Made by a program: the position numbers and the translations under genes. A DNA stretch of 64,000 nucleotides from an uncultured Faecalibacterium sp. (GTDB lineage: Bacteria > Bacillota > Clostridia > Oscillospirales > Ruminococcaceae), in assembly GCA_934548045.1 (NCBI GenBank), contig CAKTEM010000004.1, positions 1 to 64,000 of the forward strand, read 5' to 3'. The notes below the pieces were generated by a model. It ran no database searches and was not told the DNA's origin. It saw only the letters and a list, made by a program, of their open reading frames with translations. This document shows positions 50,395 to 58,387 of this stretch, in pieces. How positions within the stretch are numbered: position 1 is the first letter of the stretch; each line of letters opens with the position of its first letter.

Positions 50395-51150
50395 ATGAAG
50401 ATTTTGCAAGTTCAGTTTGAAAACCGGGCAGGCCACACCCTGCGCGGCATCGTGACCCTGCCCGACACCGACGGAAAGGTTCCCTTCGTCGTCCACCTGC
50501 ACGGTTTTGCAGGCAGCTGCGGCGGTTACAAATCCATGTATACCCATCTGTCTCGCGCTCTGGCAAAACAGGGCATCGGCAGCGCGCGGTTCGATTTCTA
50601 CGGCAATGGCGAGAGCGACGGCGAGTTTGAGGATATGAGCTTCGACGGTCTCCACACCGACGCAGCGGATATCTTCGCATGGGCGGCAAAACAGCCCTAT
50701 GTGGACAGCGAAAGGCTGTTCCTCTCAGGCCAGAGCATGGGCGGCTACATCGCGGCGTCCTGCGCGCCTAAGATCCAGCCCCACGGTCTGATTTTGCTCT
50801 GCCCGGGTGCCGGCATGTGGTTCGGCTGCGCACAGCGTGCCGACGGCATCATGCAGACCGGCAAGGACTACGCCGACCTCGAGGGTCTGTGCTACAAGAT
50901 GTCTTTCAACTATGAGATGGCAAAGCACCCCGATCCCTTCACCGAGGCAGTCGGCTACAACGGCCCGGTCATCATTCTGCGTGCCGACGACGACAAGCTG
51001 GTGGATGAGGGAACCTGCAACCGCTATGCGCAGGTTTATCAAAACCCGGAGCTGGACACCATCGCAGGCGGCGGACACAACTTCGCGACCATGGCTGCAC
51101 GCGCCGCCGTGGAGGAAAAGACCGCCGCGTTCATCAAAGCACATCTGTGA
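50395..51150 (+). CDS. Alpha/beta hydrolase, feruloyl/cinnamoyl-esterase-like
   Basis: 251 residues, cytoplasmic (no signal). Oxyanion motif VHLHGFAGSCGGYKSMYTHLSRAL, then GSARFDFYGNGESDGEFEDM, nucleophile elbow SGQSMGGYIAAS (Ser 114), late Asp in LRADDDKLVDEGT and His in IAGGGHNFATMA. This layout matches small cinnamoyl/feruloyl esterases of gut anaerobes such as Est1E-like enzymes. It starts 3 bases after the transporter stop, so it probably acts on the imported compound. Another ester, such as a bile-acid or acyl-sugar conjugate, cannot be excluded. Confidence 0.82.
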   Translation: MKILQVQFENRAGHTLRGIVTLPDTDGKVPFVVHLHGFAGSCGGYKSMYTHLSRALAKQGIGSARFDFYGNGESDGEFEDMSFDGLHTDAADIFAWAAKQPYVDSERLFLSGQSMGGYIAASCAPKIQPHGLILLCPGAGMWFGCAQRADGIMQTGKDYADLEGLCYKMSFNYEMAKHPDPFTEAVGYNGPVIILRADDDKLVDEGTCNRYAQVYQNPELDTIAGGGHNFATMAARAAVEEKTAAFIKAHL

Positions 51151-51180
51151 TTTTTTGCGAATCAGGGAGGTTTATCACAC

Positions 51181-53106
51181 ATGGAGAGTAAGATTTTGCA
51201 GCCCATCGAGGTGGGCGGACAGACCTTTAAAAACCGCATCATGTTTCCGCCGCTGACGACCGGTTACGAAAAGAACGGCATGATCAGCGAGCAGGATATG
51301 GGCTTCTACACCCGTCTGGCAAAGGGCGGTGTGGGCTATATCGTTCTGGGCGATGTCGCACCCATCAACAGCTTCTCGCCGACGCCCAAGCTGTTCGACG
51401 ACAGCCAGATCCCGGCGTTCAAGGCACTGGCCGACAGCGTCCACGCTTACGGCACCAAGCTGGGCGTTCAAATTTTCCACCCGGAGTACGATGTTGACGC
51501 CATCAACAGCCTGTTTATGCAGAAGAAGTTCGACGAGATGCGCCAGCGTCTGCATCACGATATGATGTTCTTCACCGATGAGGCCAGCGAGGAGATGCTG
51601 CTGTCCATCATCGACAAGATGTGCGCCTGCGCCGTCCGTGCGCAGAAGGCCGGCGTCGATGTGATTCAAATTCATGGCGACCGTCTGACCGGCTGTCTCT
51701 GCTCGACCCGGATGAACCACCGCACCGACAAGTTCGGCGGCAGTCTCGAGAACCGCTCCCGGTTTGCCCGGATGTTGGTGCGTGCCATCCGCAAGGCGGT
51801 TCCGGATATGATTGTTGATTATAAGCTGTCCATCGTGACGCCCCAGCGCGGCAAGGGCGGCATCGACCAGACCGACGCAGTGCAGTTCGCGCAGTGGCTG
51901 GTCGAGGACGGCGTGGATATGCTCCACGTTGCACAGGCAAACCACACCGGCAACATGGCCGATACCATTCCGCCGATGGGCGTCCAGCCGTATGGCTTCT
52001 TTGTGGACATCGCAGGCGACATCAAAAAGGCTGTGAATGTTCCGGTCAGTGCCGTCGGCCGTATCGTGGATGCCGAGATGGCCGAGCGTGTCATCGAGAG
52101 CGGCAAGGCGGACATCGTGGCTCTGGGCCGTCCGCTGCTGGCAGACCCCGACTGGGGCGAGAAGATCGCCGCCGGCAAGGGCTGTGATATCCGCCGCTGC
52201 ATCAGCTGCAACAAGGGCTGCACCGACGCCATCCAGAACCGCCAGTTCATCTCCTGCGTTCTCAACGCCGAAAACGGCTGTGAGACGACGCGCAGCATCA
52301 CCCCGGCGGAACAGAAAAGGAAGGTCGCAGTCCTCGGCGGTGGCCCTGCCGGTCTGGAAGCAGCCCGGGTCGCGGCTCTTCGTGGACACGATGTGACCCT
52401 GTTCGAGAAGACCACCTCGCTGGGCGGTCAGCTGAACATCGCCTGCATCCCTCCGCGCAAGGAGGAGATGCGCCGCGCAACGCAGGACCTGATCCACGCG
52501 GCCTGCAAAGCTGGCGTCAAGCTCCGTCTCGCCTCGGCTCCCACCGCGCAGGAACTCAAGGATGCCGGATTTGAAGCCGTCATCAACGCCGTGGGTGCGC
52601 ACAGCGCGGCTCCCCGGATCACCGGCATCGACCATGTGAACGTCGTGGATGCGTGGAAAGTTCTGGCCGGAGAGCAGCAGGTCTACGGCACGGTCGCTGT
52701 CATTGGCGGCGGCATGGTCGGCTGTGAGACGGCGGAGTATCTGGCCGCTCGCGGCTGCAAGGTCTCGGTCGTCGAGATGATGGACAAAATTGCCGCAGGC
52801 GAGAGCAGCACCATCCTGCCGACCCTGATGGAAAACTACAAGACTTACGGTGTGGCGCAGTATCCCGGCCATAAGGTCAAAGAGTTCGACCTCGATTCCG
52901 TCCTCTGCGAGAACAAGGATGGCGAGGAAGTAAAGATCAACTGCGATTACATCGTTCTGGCGATGGGCGCACGCTCCAATGAGTTCGACGCATCGGCTCT
53001 GGAAGCAGCAAACATCCCGGTCTACGCCATCGGCGACGCCGCAGGCAAGGCTGCGGATATCTCCAACGCCATCCGTACCGGCTACGATGCGGCCTGCAAC
53101 CTGTAA
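51181..53106 (+). CDS. FadH/BaiH-type NADH:flavin ene-reductase (old yellow enzyme with Fe-S and FAD domains)
   Basis: 641 residues. The N-terminal FMN TIM barrel (about 1-335) has NRIMFPPLTTGYEKNG, GVDVIQIHGDRLTGCLCSTRMNHRTDKFGGSLENRSRF and DIVALGRPLLADPDW. The 4Fe-4S cysteines lie in RRCISCNKGCTDAIQNRQFISC (about 340-361). The C-terminal FAD/NAD domain starts with KVAVLGGGPAGLEAARVAALRGHDVTLFEK (about 380) and has a second dinucleotide motif VAVIGGGMVGCETAEYL. The enzyme reduces activated C=C bonds, as in 2,4-dienoyl-CoA reductase, cinnamate reductases and bile-acid BaiCD/BaiH. GGGAGG precedes the ATG. Third gene of the operon. Confidence 0.9.
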   Translation: MESKILQPIEVGGQTFKNRIMFPPLTTGYEKNGMISEQDMGFYTRLAKGGVGYIVLGDVAPINSFSPTPKLFDDSQIPAFKALADSVHAYGTKLGVQIFHPEYDVDAINSLFMQKKFDEMRQRLHHDMMFFTDEASEEMLLSIIDKMCACAVRAQKAGVDVIQIHGDRLTGCLCSTRMNHRTDKFGGSLENRSRFARMLVRAIRKAVPDMIVDYKLSIVTPQRGKGGIDQTDAVQFAQWLVEDGVDMLHVAQANHTGNMADTIPPMGVQPYGFFVDIAGDIKKAVNVPVSAVGRIVDAEMAERVIESGKADIVALGRPLLADPDWGEKIAAGKGCDIRRCISCNKGCTDAIQNRQFISCVLNAENGCETTRSITPAEQKRKVAVLGGGPAGLEAARVAALRGHDVTLFEKTTSLGGQLNIACIPPRKEEMRRATQDLIHAACKAGVKLRLASAPTAQELKDAGFEAVINAVGAHSAAPRITGIDHVNVVDAWKVLAGEQQVYGTVAVIGGGMVGCETAEYLAARGCKVSVVEMMDKIAAGESSTILPTLMENYKTYGVAQYPGHKVKEFDLDSVLCENKDGEEVKINCDYIVLAMGARSNEFDASALEAANIPVYAIGDAAGKAADISNAIRTGYDAACNL

Positions 53107-53136
53107 ATAGCCATTTTCTCCCTTTTCTTCTTTCTT

Positions 53137-53192
53137 GAAAAGACCCGTTCTTCCGTGAGCAGTTTGAACTGCCGGAAAGGACGGGTCTTTTT
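53137..53192. terminator. Bidirectional terminator after the ene-reductase
   Basis: AAAAGACCCGT and its complement as outer arms, with inner pairing of TTCC/GGAA, then TTTTTC. It also faces the convergent MATE gene. Confidence 0.85.
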
Positions 53193-53206
53193 CGTGAGAT
53201 ATTCAA

Positions 53207-54595
53207 TTAGAGAGCGGCGGCTTCTTTTGCGCGTTCATCCTCATCCATCCGCACAAGCTTGCGCAGGAAGGGGAAGAGGAACGGCACCGACACGATGAAG
53301 GTCAGCACGTCGGCGATGGGCTGGCAGATTTCGATGCCGACCAGACCGAAGAACCGGGGCAGGGTGAGGATGAGCGGAATAAAGAAGACACCCTGACGGC
53401 AGCAGGCGAGGAAGGTCGCCCGGCCGGACTTGCCGATGCTCTGGAACAGCATATTGGAAGCGACGATGACCGGCTGCAGGAAAATCGCAAGGCACTGATA
53501 ATGGAACGCAGGCAGAGCGACGGCGGTGACCTCGGGGTCGTCGCGGAACAGGCGGATGAGGGCCTCGCCGTTCATCCAGCAGGCGGCGACGATGACGGTC
53601 AGGAAGACGAGACTCGTCAACATGGTAAAAACGCAGGCCTGCTGGACCCGGCGATACTTCCGCGCGCCGTAGTTGAAACCGGCGACCGGCTGGAAGCCCT
53701 GACCGGTGCCGATGGCGACCGAGATGATGAACATGAAGATACGGGAAACGATGCTCATGCCGGCGACAGCGGCATCACCGTAACCGCGCGCGGCGATGTT
53801 CAGCAGCATACCGCCGATGCTGTTCAGACCCTGACGGCCAAAGCTCGGCAGGCCGGTGAAGAGGATGGTGCCGAATTCCTCCGGGCTGCGCGTGACCGCC
53901 GTGATCTGGAACTGGCTGACCGTCTTGCCGCGCAGGAACATCGAGAGCAGGATACAGAAGCTGATGGCCTGACTCAGAGCCGTTGCGATGCCGGCACCGG
54001 CGGTTCCCAGCCCAAAACCGAAGATGAATACCGGGTCAAGGACGATGTTCAGCACGCCTCCGGTCACAAGGCCGATCATGGCGAAGCTGGCCTTGCCCTC
54101 GTAGCGGAGGATGTTGTTCATGACAAGGCTGGACATCATGAGCGGTGCGGCAATCAGGATAGGCCGGGCGTAGGCGCAGGCATGGGGCAGAATCGTCTCG
54201 GTGCTGCCCAGCATCATCATAAAGCTGGGCAGGGTCGCAAGGCCGCAGACCGTGAGAATGAGGCCGAACAGCAGAGCCGTGAAAAAGCTGGTAGAAGCGA
54301 ACCGGGTCGCGGCTTTGGTGTTCTGGCTGCCAAGGCTCCGGCTGATGATGCTTCCGGCACCGTGACCCAGCATGAAGCCCAACGCCTGAATGATCGCCAT
54401 CAGACTGGAAACGATGCCTACCGCGCCGGATGCACTGGTGGAGATCTGGCCGACGAAGAAGGTGTCCGCCAGATTGTAGATGCTGGTGATGAGCATGCTC
54501 AGGATGGTGGGCGCGGCGAGACTTAAAATCAGTTTCGGGATGGGTGTTTCGGTCATTTTGCGGAATTGCAGGGTACTGCGGTCGTCGGCGTTCAT
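53207..54595 (-). CDS. MATE family efflux transporter
   Basis: 462 residues from the ATG at 54595, which has GTGAGG upstream; a TTG at 54601 is the alternative. Twelve membrane helices. MATE features include PIPKLILSLAAPTILSMLITSIYNLADTFFVGQ, a central GLPSFGRQGLNSIGGMLLNIAARGYG, and GFQPVAGFNYGARKYRRVQQACVFT. It exports drugs or metabolites using a cation gradient; the substrate is unknown. It is a single-gene unit. Confidence 0.93.
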   Translation of the reverse strand: MNADDRSTLQFRKMTETPIPKLILSLAAPTILSMLITSIYNLADTFFVGQISTSASGAVGIVSSLMAIIQALGFMLGHGAGSIISRSLGSQNTKAATRFASTSFFTALLFGLILTVCGLATLPSFMMMLGSTETILPHACAYARPILIAAPLMMSSLVMNNILRYEGKASFAMIGLVTGGVLNIVLDPVFIFGFGLGTAGAGIATALSQAISFCILLSMFLRGKTVSQFQITAVTRSPEEFGTILFTGLPSFGRQGLNSIGGMLLNIAARGYGDAAVAGMSIVSRIFMFIISVAIGTGQGFQPVAGFNYGARKYRRVQQACVFTMLTSLVFLTVIVAACWMNGEALIRLFRDDPEVTAVALPAFHYQCLAIFLQPVIVASNMLFQSIGKSGRATFLACCRQGVFFIPLILTLPRFFGLVGIEICQPIADVLTFIVSVPFLFPFLRKLVRMDEDERAKEAAAL

Positions 54596-54676
54596 GGGCA
54601 AAACCTCACTTTCGTTCTTAACATAGAAAAGCCGCCCTTCTGAACGTAAAAGAGCGGTAATAATATCGTCAAATTT

Positions 54677-54706
54677 ATTATAGCGCGTTTCCCGGGAAAT
54701 GTCGAG
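54677..54706 (-). promoter_or_regulatory. Promoter of the MATE gene
   Basis: TCGACA, 18-base spacer, TATAAT on the minus strand, about 82 bases before the ATG. Confidence 0.6.
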
Positions 54707-54855
54707 TGGATTTCCGACCGGAATCCGATTTGGAAAAAGGAAATAAATTCATCGAACTGGATGAAAAAACATGCCGCTTTTTTAGGGGATTGAGCGCAAA
54801 AGGTATCTTGAAAGCGGAACATTTTAGCTAAAATGCTAAAGGAATGTCGATTTCC

Positions 54856-54884
54856 TTGCGGAAAATTACGACAAGTGGTATAAT
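54856..54884 (+). promoter_or_regulatory. Promoter of the ricin-fold protein gene
   Basis: TTGCGG, 17-base spacer, TATAAT, 59 bases before the ATG. The 347-base gap 54596-54942 holds this and the MATE promoter; nothing else is seen. Confidence 0.7.
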
Positions 54885-54942
54885 TTAACAAGATAAAGCA
54901 GGAGCTTTTATAGAAAATAACCGACGTTGGAGGAACTTACAA

Positions 54943-55818
54943 ATGAAATCTGTTGCACAGACTGTGATCCAGGCGGATCATTTCTATACCATCGCTGCCA
55001 AGACCGGCAGTGTCATTCAGGCAATTGAGACGAAGGACGGCGGCGACATCCGCCTTGGCAAATACGACCATAAGCCCGAGCAGGAATGGGCCTTCATCCG
55101 CGAGGGCGACGGCGTTTACCGCATCCGCAACCGCGCAAATGGTAAGCTCATCGACCTGATGATGACCGGCACCGCAAACGGCACCTGGCTGCACCTGTGG
55201 GAAGATGTCAGCGGCACCTCTCAGATGTGGACGCTCCAGCCCACTCCGGAAGGCAAAGTCCGTCTCCGCTCTTCCTGGGCTGGCGGCAAGTGCATCGACA
55301 CCGTCGGCATGGGTGTTGCAGATGGCGCAATTCTCCAGATCTGGCAGGAGACCGCCGGTGACGACCAGCTGTGGACCATCTCCGAAGTCAAGGACCGCGC
55401 AAAGCGTGCTGTGAAGGAAGAGCCGACCGAGGCTGCTGTGGAGACTCCGGTCGTTGAAGAGCCGAAGACCGAGGAGCCTGCAAAGGCCGAGACGGTTGAA
55501 GTCAAGGCAGAGCCTGCTGTTGAGACCGCACCGGTCGAGGAAAAGGCTGCTCCCGCCGCCGAGCCTGTTGTTGAAGCAAAGACCGAGGAAGTCAAGGCCG
55601 AAGCAGAGGTCAAGGCTGAGGAGAAAGAGCCTGAGGTCAAGGCAGAAATGAAGAACGAAGAAAAGGCAGAGGCAAAGGTCGAGGAGACCGCACCGGCTGC
55701 AGAACCTGCAAAGACCGAGCCTGCCAAGGCTCCGGCCGCTCCTGCAAAGCCTGCCGCAAAGAAGACTACCGGCAAGAAGAACCTCTCCCGTAAAAAGAGA
55801 GCTGCTGCGAAGAAGTAA
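54943..55818 (+). CDS. Ricin-type beta-trefoil protein with long Ala/Glu/Lys/Pro-rich tail
   Basis: 291 residues. Residues 8-150 are a beta-trefoil with three QxW-type repeats (EQEWAFIREGDGVYRIRNRANGKLIDL, TSQMWTLQP, DDQLWTISEV), a carbohydrate-binding fold. There is no signal peptide or membrane anchor, which is unusual for a lectin. Residues 155-291 are a low-complexity tail of Glu-Lys-Ala-Pro-Val repeats (VEEKAAPAAEP, VKAEAEVKAEEK) that ends in a strongly basic segment (KKTTGKKNLSRKKRAAAKK), similar to histone-H1-like tails. GGAGGAA precedes the ATG and it has its own promoter and terminator. It may bind nucleic acid or cell-wall polymers; no function is known. Confidence 0.75.
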   Translation: MKSVAQTVIQADHFYTIAAKTGSVIQAIETKDGGDIRLGKYDHKPEQEWAFIREGDGVYRIRNRANGKLIDLMMTGTANGTWLHLWEDVSGTSQMWTLQPTPEGKVRLRSSWAGGKCIDTVGMGVADGAILQIWQETAGDDQLWTISEVKDRAKRAVKEEPTEAAVETPVVEEPKTEEPAKAETVEVKAEPAVETAPVEEKAAPAAEPVVEAKTEEVKAEAEVKAEEKEPEVKAEMKNEEKAEAKVEETAPAAEPAKTEPAKAPAAPAKPAAKKTTGKKNLSRKKRAAAKK

Positions 55819-55851
55819 GCTTCTCTCCTAAAAGTACATATAATATATGAA

Positions 55852-55899
55852 AAGAACTCCGCAGAGGGCGATGTGTACCCAATGCGGAGTTCTTGCTTT
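55852..55899 (+). terminator. Terminator after the ricin-fold gene
   Basis: 12-bp perfect arms AAGAACTCCGCA and complement, then GCTTT. Confidence 0.8.
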
Positions 55900-56021
55900 A
55901 TGCGGAGATGCAGCCACAATTACCACAGTTACCAGCAGCTGTTATGATACCCGGCTTATCGGGTCAGTGGGGGATTAGTGCTAGGTCAGTGTGGCGCAGT
56001 TTTCGAGGGATGGATTGCTTA

Positions 56022-57656
56022 TCAGACATGCAGCATATCACGCTGTTCAGAGGCACGAAACTTGAGGGCGGCGGCGATGAAAGCCTTGAAGAGGGGATGA
56101 GCGCGGTTGGGGCGGCTCTTGAACTCGGGGTGGAACTGTGCGCCGAGGTGGAAGTCGCGGCCCGGCAGCTCGACGGTCTCGACCAGATGTCCGTCCGGGC
56201 TGGTGCCGGAAATGACAAGGCCGGCGTCCTGCATCTCCTGACGGAACTCGTTGTTGAACTCGTAGCGGTGGCGGTGACGCTCCCAAATTTCAGATTCGCC
56301 GTAGCACTCGGCCATCTTGGTGCCGGGAACGACCTTGCAGGGGTACTTGCCCAGACGCATGGTGCCGCCCTTGGGGATGTTGCCCTGCTGGTCGGCCATC
56401 AGAGCGATGACATTGTGCTTGCCGTCCGGGGTGAACTCGCTGGAATTGGCGTCCTTGTAGCCCAGAACATTCCGTGCGAACTCCATCACCATGATCTGCA
56501 TACCGAGGCAGATGCCGAAGTAAGGAATCTTGTTCTCACGGGCATACTGCGCGGCCTGGATCATGCCCTCGATGCCGCGGTCGCCAAAGCCGCCCGGCAC
56601 GATGATGCCGTCCACATCGGCGAAGGCTTCCTTGCAGTCTTCCTGATTTTCCAAATGCTCGCTGTCCACCCACTTGATCTCGACCTGACTGTCGTTCTCG
56701 AAACCGGCATGGTAGAGGCTCTCCATAACCGACAGATAGGCGTCGTGCAGCTTGACATACTTGCCGACCAGCGCGATGGTGCAGGTGCGGCTCCGGGTGG
56801 CGATCCGGGAGACGACATCCTTCCACTCGGTCAGGTCAGCAGGCGGAACGTCCAGATGCAGCTTCTTGACGACCACATCGTCCAGACCGTTGGTGTGGAG
56901 CATCAGCGGACACTGGTACAGGCTGGGCATGGTCAGGTTCTCGATGACACACTCCGGCTTGACGTTGCAGAAGGTGCTGATCTTACGGCGGATGTCGCTG
57001 CCCACGCTGCCGTCCGCGCGCAAAATGATGATATCCGGGTTGATGCCCATGCCCTGCAGCTCCTTGACAGAGTGCTGAGCCGGCTTCGACTTGTACTCGT
57101 CGGAACCGGAGATGTAGGGAACCAGAACGACGTGGATGTAGCAACAGTTGTCGCGGCCCTGTTCCAGATCGACCTGACGGATGGCCTCGAGGAAGGGCTG
57201 GCTCTCGATGTCGCCGGTGGTGCCGCCGATCTCAGTGATGACGACATCGGCCTCGGTGGAAGAAGCCAGATTGTAGATGTAGCTCTTGATCTCGTTGGTG
57301 ATGTGAGGGATGATCTGGACGGTCTGGCCGAGGTACGCACCCTGACGCTCCTTGTTCAGGACGTTCCAATAGACCTTGCCGGTGGTGAGGTTGGAGTACT
57401 TGTTCAGGTTCTCGTCGATGAAACGCTCGTAGTGGCCGAGGTCGAGGTCGGTCTCGGTGCCGTCGTCGGTGACGAAGACCTCGCCGTGCTGGAGCGGACT
57501 CATAGTACCCGGGTCGACGTTGACATACGGGTCGAGCTTCTGGCTGGCGACTTTCAGGCCGCGGCATTTCAGCAGACGGCCCAGCGAAGCGGCAGTGATG
57601 CCCTTGCCCAGACCGGAGACGACGCCGCCGGTCACAAAGATGAATTTAGTTGCCAT
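56022..57656 (-). CDS. pyrG: CTP synthase
   Basis: 544 residues. It makes CTP from UTP with glutamine and ATP. The N-terminal synthase domain starts with TKFIFVTGGVVSGLGKGITAASLGRLLK and has GTMSPLQHGEVFVTDDGTETDLDLGHYERF and EIGGTTGDIESQPFLEA. The C-terminal glutaminase domain (about 300-544) has VPGGFGDRGIEG, the nucleophile Cys in YFGICLGMQ, and HPEFKSRPNRAHPLF with the catalytic His-Glu. GAGGAGG precedes the ATG. Usual length and intact. It is 110 bases downstream of the ANTAR gene on the same strand; whether it is cotranscribed is unclear. Confidence 0.98.
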   Translation of the reverse strand: MATKFIFVTGGVVSGLGKGITAASLGRLLKCRGLKVASQKLDPYVNVDPGTMSPLQHGEVFVTDDGTETDLDLGHYERFIDENLNKYSNLTTGKVYWNVLNKERQGAYLGQTVQIIPHITNEIKSYIYNLASSTEADVVITEIGGTTGDIESQPFLEAIRQVDLEQGRDNCCYIHVVLVPYISGSDEYKSKPAQHSVKELQGMGINPDIIILRADGSVGSDIRRKISTFCNVKPECVIENLTMPSLYQCPLMLHTNGLDDVVVKKLHLDVPPADLTEWKDVVSRIATRSRTCTIALVGKYVKLHDAYLSVMESLYHAGFENDSQVEIKWVDSEHLENQEDCKEAFADVDGIIVPGGFGDRGIEGMIQAAQYARENKIPYFGICLGMQIMVMEFARNVLGYKDANSSEFTPDGKHNVIALMADQQGNIPKGGTMRLGKYPCKVVPGTKMAECYGESEIWERHRHRYEFNNEFRQEMQDAGLVISGTSPDGHLVETVELPGRDFHLGAQFHPEFKSRPNRAHPLFKAFIAAALKFRASEQRDMLHV

Positions 57657-57766
57657 TTCAATGTCCTCCTCTAATTTGTTTTTTATACTTTTTCACTTTT
57701 CCCGATCGGGGTTCGAGGGCGACTGGTCTCATAAACCCGGCACGGCCGTCCGAACCATTTTACAGG

Positions 57767-58345
57767 TCAAAGACCTGAGTTATCATAAGAATCCAGAATC
57801 TCCTGTGCGACCTCGGTGCGGTCACGCCGGGTATCCATCGCACGTTTTTCAATGTAGCGGTGCGCTTCGGCTTCGGTCATCTTTTCCTGCTCCACCAGAC
57901 AGCATTTGGCATGGCTTACCAGACGCACCTGCGCGAGCTTTTCCTGCATCCGGTTGTTTTCCTGCCGGAGATACTGCAGGCGGTGGTTGCTGGCGGCTGC
58001 CATGTGGATCGCCTGTAAGAACAGGGTGTTGGAAAATGGTTTGCTGACGAGCAGAACGCCCTGTTCGCTCATGGGTGTCAGCAGCTGCTCGGCGGCAGCG
58101 GCTTTGACCAGCAGCACCACACCGGCGTCCGTCTTTTCCACAGCGTCGGCACAGAGTTCATGCCCGAACTCGTCCGGCAGGGGAGCGTTGACGACGATCA
58201 GTTCGAAATCCGATTCCAGCATCCGCCGTCTGGCCTCTGCTCCGCTGGGAACGATGAGAGGCCGTGAATATCCCAGTTCTGTCAGCCGGGCCGAAATATA
58301 CTCGTTGGAGCTTGCACCGGCACTGACGATCAGAGCCCGTCCCAT
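57767..58345 (-). CDS. ANTAR-domain RNA-binding regulator with degenerate receiver
   Basis: 192 residues from the ATG at 58345, which has AAAGGAG 8 bases upstream; an ATG 24 bases earlier is less well placed. The N-terminal domain (1-120) has the receiver fold but lacks the phospho-acceptor Asp (ELIVVNAPLPDEFG, Asn in place of Asp) and the acidic pair, while SKPFS keeps the conserved Lys. The C-terminal ANTAR domain (about 125-190) is clear: LRQENNRMQEKLAQVRLVSHAKCCLVEQEKMTEAEAHRYIEKRAMDTRRDRTEVAQEIL. ANTAR proteins bind paired hairpins in leader RNA and prevent termination. Its place 42 bases after glnA suggests control of glutamine synthetase genes. Confidence 0.85.
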   Translation of the reverse strand: MGRALIVSAGASSNEYISARLTELGYSRPLIVPSGAEARRRMLESDFELIVVNAPLPDEFGHELCADAVEKTDAGVVLLVKAAAAEQLLTPMSEQGVLLVSKPFSNTLFLQAIHMAAASNHRLQYLRQENNRMQEKLAQVRLVSHAKCCLVEQEKMTEAEAHRYIEKRAMDTRRDRTEVAQEILDSYDNSGL

Positions 58346-58387
58346 CCTGATTGCTCCTTTCTCTTGCACGCATTTTTGCCGGGGAAA

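Noticed and set aside
49033..52872. Long minus-strand frames opposite the transporter, esterase and ene-reductase genes
   Set aside because: The plus-strand proteins are complete and well conserved; the opposite frames are products of GC-rich third positions.
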